45,483 nt of DNA from Acetobacter cibinongensis. GTDB lineage: Bacteria > Pseudomonadota > Alphaproteobacteria > Acetobacterales > Acetobacteraceae. The notes under the pieces are model-generated. The model was not told the DNA's origin. It did no database searches and saw nothing but the letters and a program-made list of their open reading frames with translations. Numbering within the stretch: the first letter of the stretch is position 1; each line of letters begins with the position of its first letter. Below, in pieces: positions 23,933-33,698 of this stretch. The position numbers and the translations under genes are program-made. Location of the stretch: positions 1 through 45,483 of the forward strand of contig NZ_BAMV01000004.1 in NCBI RefSeq assembly GCF_000963925.1, given 5' to 3'.

Positions 23933-26215
23933 TCAGGCCTTCAGTTTTTTACCAGTATTTTCTTCGACATACCGCCGGAGCTCTTCTCCTGTCACTGTAT
24001 GCTTGGCCTTAAGAATTTGAGAGGCCGGACCCGCATACATAACCTTTCCTCCCTGCGTGCCAGCACCTGGCCCAAGGTCGATAATCCAATCCGCAGCAAG
24101 CATGGCATCCAGATTATGCTCAACCATAAGAACCGTAACCCCACGCTCGACAAGCGTTTTGATGATACCAAGAAGGCGCGTTACATCGCTGCCGTGTAAT
24201 CCGGTCGTTGGTTCATCAAGAATGAGTATATCCACATCCTCATCGAGCAGCGCCGCAAGCTTCACGCGCTGCCTCTCCCCCCCTGAGAGCGTAGAGGTAG
24301 ACCGCCCGATTGTCAGATAGCCCAGCCCCACATGCTGTAACCTCTCAAGTGTCTCAGCACTCTCCTGATCATGGTTTTTGAGAAAATGGACAGCCTGATC
24401 CACGGACATCGCTAGAACGTCAGCGATCATTTGCCCGTCAAAGCGATACCCAAGAGCTTTTGCATTAAATCCGGTGCCATGACAGACCTCGCAGGTCATC
24501 TCGGTACTATCAAGAAACGCAAGTTCCGTCACAATAGCACCCCTGCCCTTGCAGACAGGGCAAGCCCCTTTTGACGCATTGGTAAACCAACTGCGAGACA
24601 CACCATTGGCACGCGCAAACAGATCGCGAATACGCTCCATGACCCCGGTATATGTTGCTACGGTAGAGGTAGTGCTCCCACGCAGCGGGCTTTGATCAAT
24701 CAGCTGTGCTGAGGGTGTTACCGCCAAAATTTCTTTGATAAGAGAGCTTTTCCCGGAACCCGCAACGCCCGTTAAGGCTGTCAGGACATGTCGGGGGATA
24801 TCGACACTGACGGCTTGAAGGTTATTACGGCGCGCATTCCGGACGCTGACCGGATCACCCTGAGGTTTACGCGCAGACGTAAACTCACGCTTAGTACGGA
24901 AGTAGTCCCCCGTGGGTGTGGACGTACCTTTCAACTCCGCAAGAGACCCCGTGAAAAGGATTTTGCCACCCGCAGCGCCTGGCCCCGGCCCCATATCAAC
25001 CACAAAATCAGCGATGTTGATAAGGTCAGGGTCATGCTCAACCAGCAGGACGGTATTCCCTTTATCGCGCAGGCGTTTCAAAATCTCACCAAGATGCCGC
25101 ACGTCCCGTGGGTGCAGGCCCGTGGAAGGCTCGTCCAGAATATATGTAAAACGTGTCAGGGAACTGCCAAGATGGCGCACCATTTTGATACGCTGCGCCT
25201 CACCGCCTGAAAGAGTTGTTGTGCCACGCCCCAACTGGAGGTAGCCCAAACCAAGATCAACTAGTGTGCTAAGCTGGTTGCCCAGATTTTCGACTGCTGG
25301 CGCAACTTCAGGCATAGCCCAGCCTTCCACCACCACTCGCAAATCCTCAATCGACAAGCGGCAGAGATCATCAATATTCTGCCCGTCTATCCGGCAACTG
25401 AGCGCACGCTGGTTGAGGCGGGCCCCTTTGCAATCCGGGCAGAGCGTCTGGTGAATAATACGGTCCAGATCCTCCGCAAAACGCTTCTTGTGACCCTCGC
25501 TTGCATTGCCCAGATACATGCTACGAAAACGATGAATCACACCTTCATATTTGGCGGTAGCATACCAGTCTGCCGGAGGGTTTTTTAAAGGCGTTGGTTC
25601 GGAATAAAGGAGTGTATCAAGGTCTTCCTTTGAATAATCACGTAATTTACGATCAGCATCAAACAAACCAGTGCGCTTATACCATTTCCAATACCATGTG
25701 CCTGGCGCATAGCCTGCGAACCTGAATGCCCCTTCATTGATGGATTTATCCAGATCAATCAGTTCATTTTCGTCAACATCAACAGCTACGCCCAACCCTT
25801 TGCAGCGCGGGCACATTCCCGCAGGGTCATTGAACGAAAAAACATTGGAGTAGCCTACAAAGGGCTTTCCCATTCGTGACATGATCAACCGCAGGAGTGG
25901 CGCGGCATCTGTCGCTGTACCTACAGTAGACCGATTGTTGGTACCTATAGCTTTCTGGTCAATAATGATTGCTGTGGACAGGCCAGAAATATGATCAACC
26001 TGCGGCGTGCCGCCATGCGGCAGCCGATTACGAACATAGGCCGGATATGTAAAATTAAGCTGCCTTTGTGATTCCGCAGCGAGAACGCCAAAGACGAGAG
26101 AGGACTTTCCCGAGCCAGATACCCCCGTAAAAGCTGTAATCTTTCCTACAGGAATGGAAACTGAGACACCACGAAGGTTATTCTGCGTGGCGTTCAAGAC
26201 CTCAATAAAATCCAA
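23933..26215 (-). CDS. Short UvrA-like ABC ATPase (UvrA2/drug-resistance type)
   Basis: A 760-residue UvrA paralogue, against about 940 for true UvrA. Both ATPase halves are intact: Walker A GVSGSGKSSL near residue 31 and GVAGSGKSSL in the second half, signatures TTLSGGEAQRIK and STLSGGERQRVK, Walker B YILDEPSTGLH and LILDEPTTGLH. Zinc-binding pairs CPRCKG, CPDCKG, CPVCKG and CEVCHG are present. The UvrB-binding region of long UvrA proteins appears shortened, as in class II/III paralogues. Relatives such as DrrC act in tolerance to DNA-binding drugs; a role in nucleotide excision repair is less likely. It stands alone, in antisense orientation to no neighbour. The ATG at 26215 precedes a normal UvrA start (IEVLNATQNNLRGVSVSIP). 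Confidence 0.9.
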   Translation of the reverse strand: MDFIEVLNATQNNLRGVSVSIPVGKITAFTGVSGSGKSSLVFGVLAAESQRQLNFTYPAYVRNRLPHGGTPQVDHISGLSTAIIIDQKAIGTNNRSTVGTATDAAPLLRLIMSRMGKPFVGYSNVFSFNDPAGMCPRCKGLGVAVDVDENELIDLDKSINEGAFRFAGYAPGTWYWKWYKRTGLFDADRKLRDYSKEDLDTLLYSEPTPLKNPPADWYATAKYEGVIHRFRSMYLGNASEGHKKRFAEDLDRIIHQTLCPDCKGARLNQRALSCRIDGQNIDDLCRLSIEDLRVVVEGWAMPEVAPAVENLGNQLSTLVDLGLGYLQLGRGTTTLSGGEAQRIKMVRHLGSSLTRFTYILDEPSTGLHPRDVRHLGEILKRLRDKGNTVLLVEHDPDLINIADFVVDMGPGPGAAGGKILFTGSLAELKGTSTPTGDYFRTKREFTSARKPQGDPVSVRNARRNNLQAVSVDIPRHVLTALTGVAGSGKSSLIKEILAVTPSAQLIDQSPLRGSTTSTVATYTGVMERIRDLFARANGVSRSWFTNASKGACPVCKGRGAIVTELAFLDSTEMTCEVCHGTGFNAKALGYRFDGQMIADVLAMSVDQAVHFLKNHDQESAETLERLQHVGLGYLTIGRSTSTLSGGERQRVKLAALLDEDVDILILDEPTTGLHGSDVTRLLGIIKTLVERGVTVLMVEHNLDAMLAADWIIDLGPGAGTQGGKVMYAGPASQILKAKHTVTGEELRRYVEENTGKKLKA

Positions 26216-26595
26216 CAGATATATCCTTTTCGGATTTCATGTCATGACCGTGGGCAAAACTCTTTACCAATCTGGGTCGCTGTAAATACGCATGTATCCG
26301 CCAGATAACGAAACAGGTTTTATACGGTTTCAATAATTTTATACGATTTTCAGAAGTTCTATTTTCTCAAACTGCAATCAGGTCTTAGAGAAAGCGTTAC
26401 TGTATTCGCAGCATGAACTATGAGTGTTTACGCTAAAAACATTTATTCCTTTAACAGAAAACCAATAATTGCTTTCACGCTTGGACATAAGTTACGACAG
26501 ATCTAAAACCAAATTACGAAAATCATATAAGTGCGCGGCCATAAGCTGCCGGAGCAACGTATGACCGCGCATGACTGCACTACTGTAAACGAGGT
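26216..26595. other. 380-bp intergenic region upstream of the UvrA-like gene
   Basis: No gene is supported. TTTTATACG occurs twice (26318-26326 and 26337-26345), 19 bp apart, in the likely promoter region of the UvrA-like gene. A hairpin at 26532-26571 follows the catalase gene on the minus strand. Confidence 0.4.
26532..26571 (-). terminator. Terminator-like hairpin after the catalase gene
   Basis: TGCGCGGTCAT pairs with ATGGCCGCGCA (11 bp, one G-U) around an 18-base loop that can itself fold through GCT/AGC. It begins about 25 bases after the catalase stop. The minus strand continues with an AT-rich stretch rather than a pure T-run. Confidence 0.5.
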
Positions 26596-28062
26596 TTAGG
26601 CTTGTTTTGCAGCCGTAACACCATCGCGGACACGCTGCCCAATTACGGGATCAATCTTTGTCCAGTATTCAAACACGCGGGAGAGGACGGGTTCTTCCAC
26701 ACCATTGAGCACATGCCCAACAATATTATTGACCAGCCGATCACGCGCGGCGTCATCCATCACTCTATTGATGAGAACGTTAGCTTGGCTGAAGTCATCA
26801 TCGTCCGGACGCAACGTGTAGGCCTCACGCACGAACTCACCATCCGCCGCCCAAACCGCATTCTCCGGGAAACGCTGAGCATCAGCAACAGGACCGCCTT
26901 TGGAGTTAGGAACATAAGCAGGATCGTGCGCTTCCTGAATGCGCATGGCACCACCTTTAATATATCCATGGACAGGACATTTCGGGGCATTAACAGGGAT
27001 CTGCTTGTAGTTAACGCCCAGACGCGCACGATGTGCATCCGCATAGGCAAACGACCGGCCCAGCAGCATTTTGTCTGGTGAAAGCCCCGTGCCGGGTACG
27101 AAGTTGTTCGGCTCAAACGCAAGCTGTTCGATCTGAGAGTGGAAATCTGTCGGGTTACGATCCAACGTCAGCTTACCAACCTCAATGAGCGGATACTCAC
27201 CCTGCGGCCACACTTTGGTGAGGTCGAATGGGTTAATGTGATAGGTCTTCGCATCCTCATAGGGCATAATCTGCATCTTGAGCGTCCAGCTTGGATGCTC
27301 GCCACGCTTGATTGCCGTATGCAGGTCGCGGCGGTGGTAGTCTGCGTCCTCGCCAGCAATCTTCCCGGCCTGTTCCTGCGTCAGGAACTTGATACCCTGA
27401 TCGGTCTTGAAGTGATATTTCACCCAAAACCTTTCTCCCGCAGCGTTCACCCACAGGTAGGTGTGGCTAGAAAACCCATCCATGTGCCGCCAGCTGGCAG
27501 GAATACCCCGGTCACCCATCAGCCAAGTAACCTGATGCGCGGTTTCGGGGCTGAGCGTCCAGAAATCCCACTGCATGTCGTTATCGCGCAATCCGTTATC
27601 AACACGGCGCTTCTGGGAGTGAATGAAGTGCTGAAATTTTATCGGATCCCGCACAAAGAAGACCGGCGTGTTATTGCCGACCATGTCAAAGTTGCCGTCT
27701 TCCGTGTAGAATTTCAGCGCAAAGCCACGCGGATCACGCCATGTATCCGGGCTGCCAGCCTCACCTGCTACAGTCGAGAACCGGGCTGCAACCTCGGTCA
27801 CCGCACCGGGCTGAAGGAACTTGGCCGACGTGTAGCGGCTAACATCGTGTGTCACCTTGAACGTGCCAAACGCACCACTGCCCTTGGCATGCGGCTGACG
27901 GTCAGGAATCATCTCACGGTTAAATGCTGCCATCTGCTCAATAAGGTAGTGATCGTGCAGCAGGATCGGACCATTGGCACCAACCGTCAGCGAATGTTCG
28001 TCGCTGGATACCGGGATGCCGGATTCCGTTGTGTGAATCTTTGTCTTGGAGTCGGGGGCCAT
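26596..28062 (-). CDS. katA: Catalase, small-subunit haem type (clade 3)
   Basis: A 488-residue haem catalase breaking down hydrogen peroxide. The catalytic His is His58 in [14 protein letters not shown]; the distal-pocket Asn lies in [15 protein letters not shown]. The proximal haem ligand Tyr340 is in [14 protein letters not shown]. The length of about 490 residues fits clade 3 small-subunit catalases. AAGGAAAG lies 6 bases upstream of the 28062 start, which aligns with the family; the reading frame stays open a further 39 codons upstream but without family similarity. It stands alone, with a terminator-like hairpin downstream. Acetic acid bacteria need strong peroxide defence. No OxyR gene is nearby. 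Confidence 0.95.
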   Translation of the reverse strand: MAPDSKTKIHTTESGIPVSSDEHSLTVGANGPILLHDHYLIEQMAAFNREMIPDRQPHAKGSGAFGTFKVTHDVSRYTSAKFLQPGAVTEVAARFSTVAGEAGSPDTWRDPRGFALKFYTEDGNFDMVGNNTPVFFVRDPIKFQHFIHSQKRRVDNGLRDNDMQWDFWTLSPETAHQVTWLMGDRGIPASWRHMDGFSSHTYLWVNAAGERFWVKYHFKTDQGIKFLTQEQAGKIAGEDADYHRRDLHTAIKRGEHPSWTLKMQIMPYEDAKTYHINPFDLTKVWPQGEYPLIEVGKLTLDRNPTDFHSQIEQLAFEPNNFVPGTGLSPDKMLLGRSFAYADAHRARLGVNYKQIPVNAPKCPVHGYIKGGAMRIQEAHDPAYVPNSKGGPVADAQRFPENAVWAADGEFVREAYTLRPDDDDFSQANVLINRVMDDAARDRLVNNIVGHVLNGVEEPVLSRVFEYWTKIDPVIGQRVRDGVTAAKQA

Positions 28063-28505
28063 TCTGCTTTCCTTGTTGTAGTCATGCCTTGGAGGCTCAA
28101 CGCATCCGAGGCCCCAGTGTTGCCGGAAGGGCTCATCATATCCTCCCTGCATAGCTGAAAACATAGTGGCAAGCAGCATAACACAAGGTTCTGAAGACTT
28201 TCTGAACGTTCAAAACCCTGATGAGACAATGCATCGGCACCTTCTATCGGAGCCCCCCAACACGAACGGTCGCGTGACGCTTTCCGCCAGATGGGTTTGG
28301 AAAAGCAGACGCATCCCCTGCCCGCCAATACTGCTTAAAGGCGAGCATGAGTTGTCTTGAAGGGCTGTTTGAATGCGCGGTCCGAACAAAATGAGAAAAG
28401 GCGTGAGGTATAGGCTGAGCCGGATTTGGAGCGCATCTTTGGCTATTATCGGCGGAATGGGTTTAACCTGAGGGCAGGCCTGACCCGCCCAATGTTGGGA
28501 TGCTG
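28063..28505. other. 440-bp region between catalase and the dioxygenase gene
   Basis: No gene is supported. It holds the catalase promoter region (not resolved), a TGAACGTTCA palindrome at about 28203-28212 and a GC-rich hairpin at 28472-28490 (8-bp stem, 3-base loop) that begins 16 bases after the dioxygenase stop and may be its terminator. Confidence 0.4.
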
Positions 28506-29393
28506 TTATGGTTGTTTTATATACTGGCTCCTGCGGCCATCTATGCTGACCGGTGTATCACCCTTAACAGTTATGCGGCGTAGTTGGCGCGCCTGCTGGT
28601 CAAAATCAGCCGGAGCGTAATGCTGTGTTGCGCGGTTGTCCCATATGGCCACATCCCCTTCTTCCCAACGCCATGTCACTGTGTTTTCTACCTGGGTAAT
28701 GTAGCCTTGCAAAATATCGACCAAGGCGTTTGCTTCACGCGTGGGAAACCCATCCAGACCGATAATAAAATGGCCTAACACCAGTGTTTTTTCCCCGCTC
28801 TCCGGGTGTACCCTGACTACAGGGTGTTCTGTTACGTAAAGCTTGGAGATAAACTCTGCACGGAACGCTGCAATTTCACCTTTTTTACCATCAAACTTAT
28901 AGTAATTTGTATCATAGTCGTTAGAATGAATACCCCAGGCTTTATCGGCCAAAGCCTTTAAGGGCGGTGGCAAATCATCATACGCTGTAGCCGTATTGGC
29001 CCAAATCGTGCCACCGCCATAAGGTGGAATGTGAATGGCCCGCAAAATAGAAGCCTTGGGGTAGTCTGGCACAAACGTTACATCCGTATGCCAGGAATCT
29101 GTTGAGCGACCATAACGAGACTTCAGCTCAAATGTGTATTTTGTGCCTTCTGGTGCCGCAATTGTTGGGTGCAGAATAGGTTCACCAAAAACACGGCTGA
29201 GTGCTTCATGCTGCGCATCGTCTAAAAACTGCTTTTTGAGAAAAATAACTTTGTTTCGCACCAGTTCAGTCCGCAGGAACTCTTTCTGCTCTTCTGTAAG
29301 GGGTAACTTGGCATCTACACCATGCACGATAGCACCCAGGCGGCTGCCAGCTTTTTCTATAAAAAGGCGTGTTTTTTCAGAAGTGGAAGACAT
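28506..29393 (-). CDS. TauD/TfdA-family Fe(II)/2-oxoglutarate dioxygenase
   Basis: A 295-residue non-haem iron dioxygenase. The facial triad is His102-x-Asp104 in DSWHTDVTF and His258 in ATQHYAPADF; the 2-oxoglutarate Arg is in RQLRRITVKG. Relatives oxidise taurine (TauD), alkyl sulfates (AtsK) or 2,4-D (TfdA), releasing sulfite, sulfate or an aldehyde. The start at 29393 follows GAAAGGG by about 10 bases; upstream codons overlap the permease end and are rejected. It is the last gene of a probable four-gene minus-strand operon with an MFS permease (16-base gap), a flavin monooxygenase and an SfnB-like protein, which points to organosulfur use. The exact substrate is unknown. Confidence 0.88.
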   Translation of the reverse strand: MSSTSEKTRLFIEKAGSRLGAIVHGVDAKLPLTEEQKEFLRTELVRNKVIFLKKQFLDDAQHEALSRVFGEPILHPTIAAPEGTKYTFELKSRYGRSTDSWHTDVTFVPDYPKASILRAIHIPPYGGGTIWANTATAYDDLPPPLKALADKAWGIHSNDYDTNYYKFDGKKGEIAAFRAEFISKLYVTEHPVVRVHPESGEKTLVLGHFIIGLDGFPTREANALVDILQGYITQVENTVTWRWEEGDVAIWDNRATQHYAPADFDQQARQLRRITVKGDTPVSIDGRRSQYIKQP

Positions 29394-29409
29394 TAAAGCA
29401 AGCCCTTTC

Positions 29410-30696
29410 TCAGTGTCGTGCAAAAGAGAATGAAGATGGAAGGTGGGAGCACGCAGCAGGAGCCGCATCAAGCTCTTGTGGTACCTTGATGAAGTAGACC
29501 AGCACACCACTCAACACGAACAACGCCGCATACACAGCCATAACGCCGCCAATGCCCACAAGTGGTTGAAAAATGTAAACGATGAGGGGTCCTAGCCAGA
29601 CACTGCACCCTGCACCAAAATTAAGGAAAGACATGGCAAGCCCCTTCCTGTCTGGCAACAACGAGGGCGCTAAGGCTGAGAGCGGTACATACCCTGCCAG
29701 CGTAAGACCAAAGAAGGCAGCGGCTCCGTATAACGCAATGGACGAGGTATGCCCAAAATGGGCAGGCACCCAATACAGCAACACACTTGCCAAGCCGCTG
29801 CCTACACCGCCAACCCACATAATAGTGCCCCGCCAGGAAACGCGGTCACTCAGGGCTCCAAAAAAGAGATTGCAAACAATGTTGCTGGCAAAAATAGTTT
29901 CTAAAAACCGCATCCATTGCGTGTTGGTAAGACCCAGCGTGCTCATAAAGTAAAACGGCATAAAGACAATAATGCCGTGTGTGGCACTCGAATTTATGGC
30001 CCGCACAATGCAGGTTAATACCAAAGAGGGGTTGGCGCGTATAACCCCTAACAACTCACGCGGCGCTGGCAGCGCCACCTGTGCACGCTCATAAGCAGGC
30101 TTACCTGCGCCTTCATGCCGTACAATAAGAGAGAGGCCTCCTCCTATAATCACAGCCAGAAAGGCAACCCAAAACGTACCATACTCGCCAAACACAGGCA
30201 GGGAAAAACTGGCCACAACAGTGCCAAGCGTTGGGAGGCCACAGGTAAAGCAAAACCAGAACAAGCCAGACGCCAGGCCTCTTTGGCTTATCCGCACTTC
30301 TCTTACTAACAGGGTTAAAATACCGTAGGCCAGTAACGGGTAACCAAAGCCCCGTACGCCGTATGTTAGCAGTATTTGCCACCCAGACTGGGCAGGTACG
30401 GCCATAGCAAGAAACAGAACCTGCGGCACAACCCACAGGATAACCCCGGCCAAAATCACTTTGCGGCAGCCGAAGCGGTCACATAAAACCCCAGACCCCC
30501 AGGCAGAAACTGCTGCCGCCAGACCATACACAGTGAAAACAAGAGCAACGAAATGCTCCGTCAGCCCATGCCTGACAAGAAAAGGAGAGAGGTAACCAAC
30601 CTCCACTCCATCCCCAATCATAAACAGTAAAAGCCCTAAATACTGATACCTAAAGTCAAAAGGGCTTTTTCCTGAAATCTGCTCCGGTTTTGTCAT
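29410..30696 (-). CDS. MFS permease, polyol-permease-like, in the organosulfur cluster
   Basis: A 428-residue 12-helix major-facilitator permease. It opens with FDFRYQYLGLLLFMIGDGVEVGYLSPFLV, characteristic of the RbtT/DalT/CsbX polyol-permease family. It has the MFS loop GSGVLCDRFGCRKV and a second-half ALSDRVSWRG. GGGAGAAGG lies 2-10 bases before the ATG at 30696. It sits 13 bases after the flavin monooxygenase stop and 16 bases before the dioxygenase start, so it is surely cotranscribed. Despite its family name, the context suggests uptake of an organosulfur compound or efflux of a desulfonation product. This replaces the SsuABC/TauABC ABC transporter, which is absent. Confidence 0.85.
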   Translation of the reverse strand: MTKPEQISGKSPFDFRYQYLGLLLFMIGDGVEVGYLSPFLVRHGLTEHFVALVFTVYGLAAAVSAWGSGVLCDRFGCRKVILAGVILWVVPQVLFLAMAVPAQSGWQILLTYGVRGFGYPLLAYGILTLLVREVRISQRGLASGLFWFCFTCGLPTLGTVVASFSLPVFGEYGTFWVAFLAVIIGGGLSLIVRHEGAGKPAYERAQVALPAPRELLGVIRANPSLVLTCIVRAINSSATHGIIVFMPFYFMSTLGLTNTQWMRFLETIFASNIVCNLFFGALSDRVSWRGTIMWVGGVGSGLASVLLYWVPAHFGHTSSIALYGAAAFFGLTLAGYVPLSALAPSLLPDRKGLAMSFLNFGAGCSVWLGPLIVYIFQPLVGIGGVMAVYAALFVLSGVLVYFIKVPQELDAAPAACSHLPSSFSFARH

Positions 30697-30709
30697 AACC
30701 TTCTCCCTT

Positions 30710-32119
30710 TCAGGCAACCTGTCTGGTGTCTGGAGGCCCATGGCGTGCGGCAGGGTGGTCAGCCGGAGGGCGCGCCGTTTGGTTTTCAGGGAACAGAGTT
30801 TCGCGCAATGTTGCGCCCGAAGCCTCTCTTATGCGCCCTCGCTTGCGCAGCTCCGGCACAACCAGCCTACCGAAATCTTCAAAACTTTCCGGATTTAGAA
30901 GCTGTATCAGGTTAATCCCGTCCGTTTCCGTATCATCCAGCCATTTTTCCAACTGGTCCGCCACTGTGCTGGCTGAACCAACAAAAGTGCGGGCGCGGCC
31001 AAAACTGCCCTCCGGGTTGGCAGCATTATCGAGCGTCCATTCCCGCCCACTCACCGTGGGATCAAACTGACGCAACACAGACTGGCTGGCTTCTGTTTTC
31101 TGGTAGCGAATAACGCTGTCTCGCGGTGTCTTTGAAAAATCGACACCCGTCATGGAGGAATAATGAATGAGGGAACCTACGGGATCATAGTAGTGATAAT
31201 AGTCTTCAAATTTTTCTTGGGCAGCGGCGTCTGTTTCCGCCACAACTACGGCCACAGCGGTAATAAACTTAATGTTCTCTGGTTTACGACCATGTTTGGC
31301 GGCCTGCTCCCGAATACGGCGGACATTGCTCCGCACACCTTCTGCACCAGCGCCCACTACAAACACTACTTCTGCATGCCGTGCTGCAAAATCAGACCCA
31401 CGGGCCGATGTGCCAGCTTGTAAAATAACAGGCACACGCTGTGGGCTAGGTTCTGTTACATGCCCATCTGGCACGGTAAAATACGTGCCCTTATGGGCAA
31501 CAGGATGCACTTTTGCCGGATTTGTATAGATACTTTTCTCTAAGTCTTTTTCGCGAACAACGGCATCATCCTCCCACGATGCTTGCCAGAGTTTGTACGT
31601 CACGTCCAGAAACTCATCGGCAACATCGTAGCGTTTATCGTGCGCAACCTGCTTGGTTAACCCTAAATTACGCGCCGCACTCTCCTGTTGGGAGGTCACA
31701 ACATTCCAGCCAATGCGCCCATTAGTGAGGTGATCTAACGTGCTAAACTTTCTGGCGGCCTGATATGGCTGCTCATAGGTTGTAGAAAGCGTAATACCAA
31801 AACCCAGTTTTTCCGTAACAGCGGCCATTGCAGAGACGAGCAATAAAGGGTCTATCAGCGGTGATTGTATCCCATGCCGTAAGGATGCTTCCGGGCTACC
31901 ACCGTAAACATCTATTTGGCCAAGCGCATCTGCAATAAACAGGCAGTCAAACCCACCACGCTCTACCGAACGCGCAAGTTCTGTCCAGTATTTTACACTG
32001 GTATAACGATATGTTTCGTCACGTGGGTGCCGCCACAAACCATAATTGAGGTGCGAAACAGTTGCCATTGTAAACGCGTTTAAAATAATCGGCGCTCGTG
32101 TTTTGGCCTGATAAGACAT
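30710..32119 (-). CDS. NtaA/SnaA/DszA-type FMN-dependent monooxygenase (LLM class)
   Basis: A 469-residue luciferase-fold monooxygenase using reduced FMN. Family features are ILNAFTMATVSHLNYGLWRHP, GGFDCLFIADALG, TLDHLTNGRIGWNVVTS, ARNLGL, DEFLDVTYKLW, QAGTSARGSDFAARHAEVVF and a C-terminal half with VVPELRKRGR. The family includes enzymes for nitrilotriacetate, EDTA, dibenzothiophene sulfone and other organosulfur compounds. It needs a flavin reductase, which is not encoded nearby. The start at 32119 follows a weak GAGTAAA. The last 30 residues are Pro/His-rich and low in complexity, perhaps a relic. The cluster context supports C-S bond oxidation. Confidence 0.85.
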   Translation of the reverse strand: MSYQAKTRAPIILNAFTMATVSHLNYGLWRHPRDETYRYTSVKYWTELARSVERGGFDCLFIADALGQIDVYGGSPEASLRHGIQSPLIDPLLLVSAMAAVTEKLGFGITLSTTYEQPYQAARKFSTLDHLTNGRIGWNVVTSQQESAARNLGLTKQVAHDKRYDVADEFLDVTYKLWQASWEDDAVVREKDLEKSIYTNPAKVHPVAHKGTYFTVPDGHVTEPSPQRVPVILQAGTSARGSDFAARHAEVVFVVGAGAEGVRSNVRRIREQAAKHGRKPENIKFITAVAVVVAETDAAAQEKFEDYYHYYDPVGSLIHYSSMTGVDFSKTPRDSVIRYQKTEASQSVLRQFDPTVSGREWTLDNAANPEGSFGRARTFVGSASTVADQLEKWLDDTETDGINLIQLLNPESFEDFGRLVVPELRKRGRIREASGATLRETLFPENQTARPPADHPAARHGPPDTRQVA

Positions 32120-32182
32120 TGCTTTTACTCGTATGTTCTGGCGGCAGACCCCTGCCAAATACTGTTTTTTACAAACAGCGTG

Positions 32183-33424
32183 TCAAACTGTGCCAACACG
32201 CCATTGTTCAGGCGGTAGCTCTCCGTTCACCAGAAAATCTCCCACCACGCGCGTGCGATAAACCCTGGGGTTATGACAGCCGATAGTGCGAATATTGCGC
32301 CAGTAGCGGTCTAAGGCTGCTGCACGCAATGTGGCTGTGCCGCCCAGCGTGTCAAACAGTTGGGACGTTGCATTGAGTGTGAGAGGGAAAATGATTTCCT
32401 GCGCCTGCCAGACTTCCAGCTCTGCTTTAATAACTGACGGCCCACGGTCATCGTCATTGCTATGAGCGGCAACTTCCAGCGCATCTGCTGCGTGCCTTAC
32501 AATGGCGCGGGCAGCATGTGCTGCGGAGGCCACATGGCCTACAATTTCAAGAATTTGGGGGTCGTGGGCAGGTAGTTCGTGGTTCGCGTGGCTGAAGCCC
32601 CTTTTGCGGTTTTTAACCGCACGGGCTACCTCCAACGCTGCGGCCTGCGTAATACCAGCCACCGTTGCCAAATGGTAGAGTTGGAAAAAGGCCTGAGAAT
32701 AGGCAAAGCCAGTATTCCCCACGCGCAACTCATCATGCTCAACACGAACATCACGGAAATGCGCGGTGCCGCTGGCGGTTAGCCGCTGCCCTACACCATC
32801 CCAATCATCTAAAATCTCAAGCCCTGGGTCATGCCGGGAGGCAAGACACTTGACCGTCTCCCCTTCCTCGTTCGAGCCGGTAACGGTTAGCCAGTCTGCA
32901 TACAGGGAGCCGGTCGTGAAAAACTTACTGCCATTAATAACCCAATGCCCATCCTTGCGCGTAAAGCGAGTGGCAAAGGCCTCTCTGGCGGCACCTTTTT
33001 CCGCTGCGGCGGCCCCGGCGGTTTCTCCTTTGCCTAAGCGCTCAAACCAGCGTTTTGTGTAGTCAGACGGCGCCTCAGACCGTAAATGCTCAATAAACCC
33101 AAAATGCGCCCGCAATGCCTGCGCCACATTAGAATCTGCTGTTGCAAGGTCTGTTATGAACGAGAACAGTTCGTTCAAAGGCCGACCAAGGCCGCCAAAT
33201 TCTTTTGGCACTGTAAAGGCCGTCAGGCCGCTCTCTTTTAGCTGCGCTATTTGCTCAAACGGCAGAACTCTTTCCACTTCAGCTTTTGTGGAATGAGCCC
33301 TGATCTCCTCCAGCAAGGACGCATAGGGCTCAATAACAGCATTATACCCACTCAAAACGCTTTCACCCCACACGGTCTCGGCCCGTTCCTGGTCAACCGT
33401 TTTATTGCGTTTTAACACACCCAT
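32183..33424 (-). CDS. SfnB/DszC-type acyl-CoA-dehydrogenase-fold oxidoreductase
   Basis: A 413-residue flavin-dependent oxidoreductase of the SfnB sulfur-acquisition family, which shares the acyl-CoA-dehydrogenase fold with dibenzothiophene monooxygenase DszC. Seen are FTVPKEFGGLGRPL, SNVAQALRAHFGFIEHL, KDGHWVINGSKFFTTGSLYADWLTV with the flavin-contact segment, ASGTAHFRDVRV and the tail segment DTLGGTATLRAAALDRYWRNIRTIGCHNP. AGGTGGGAG directly precedes the 33424 ATG. It is the first gene of the minus-strand cluster and is divergent from the TonB receptor. The family is induced during sulfate limitation in pseudomonads. The substrate here is not known. Confidence 0.87.
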   Translation of the reverse strand: MGVLKRNKTVDQERAETVWGESVLSGYNAVIEPYASLLEEIRAHSTKAEVERVLPFEQIAQLKESGLTAFTVPKEFGGLGRPLNELFSFITDLATADSNVAQALRAHFGFIEHLRSEAPSDYTKRWFERLGKGETAGAAAAEKGAAREAFATRFTRKDGHWVINGSKFFTTGSLYADWLTVTGSNEEGETVKCLASRHDPGLEILDDWDGVGQRLTASGTAHFRDVRVEHDELRVGNTGFAYSQAFFQLYHLATVAGITQAAALEVARAVKNRKRGFSHANHELPAHDPQILEIVGHVASAAHAARAIVRHAADALEVAAHSNDDDRGPSVIKAELEVWQAQEIIFPLTLNATSQLFDTLGGTATLRAAALDRYWRNIRTIGCHNPRVYRTRVVGDFLVNGELPPEQWRVGTV

Positions 33425-33605
33425 CTCCCACCTTTGAGGCAGCGTTTCTTCCTGTGATCTGCAAAGCCTACCAACGTAGGAAAAACTTTTTGCAAGAGGA
33501 CACACGCAAAACGACCCTGATAGAATCAAACACTATGAATCGCAGTTAATCACATAAAACGATTCAATCAAGTTATAAAAATTGCTATTTGAAATTTAAT
33601 CTCGA

Positions 33606-33634
33606 TTGACTCGTGAAATATATGAACATAATAC
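33606..33634 (+). promoter_or_regulatory. Promoter of the TonB-dependent receptor gene
   Basis: TTGACT (33606-33611), a 17-base spacer and TAATAC (33629-33634) form a strong sigma70-type promoter. Transcription would begin near 33641. This makes an upstream TTG start at 33606 impossible on this transcript and supports a start at or after 33699. Confidence 0.6.
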
Positions 33635-33698
33635 GATTATGAGCGTGTTAACGGAATCTATAATTATTAACACCTATGTTTATAGTGAAATTGAGCGC

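Noticed and set aside
27139..28158. 339-codon plus-strand frame opposite catalase
   Set aside because: Antisense shadow of a clearly recognised catalase with intact active site; composition is unlike a real protein.
28203..28212. TGAACGTTCA palindrome as a LexA or OxyR site for catalase
   Set aside because: A 10-bp palindrome alone does not match the GTTC-N7-GTTC LexA box or the OxyR pattern and is expected by chance at this scale.
33606..33698. N-terminal extension of the TonB receptor from TTG
   Set aside because: The bases form a strong promoter, and the extension would bury the signal peptide.
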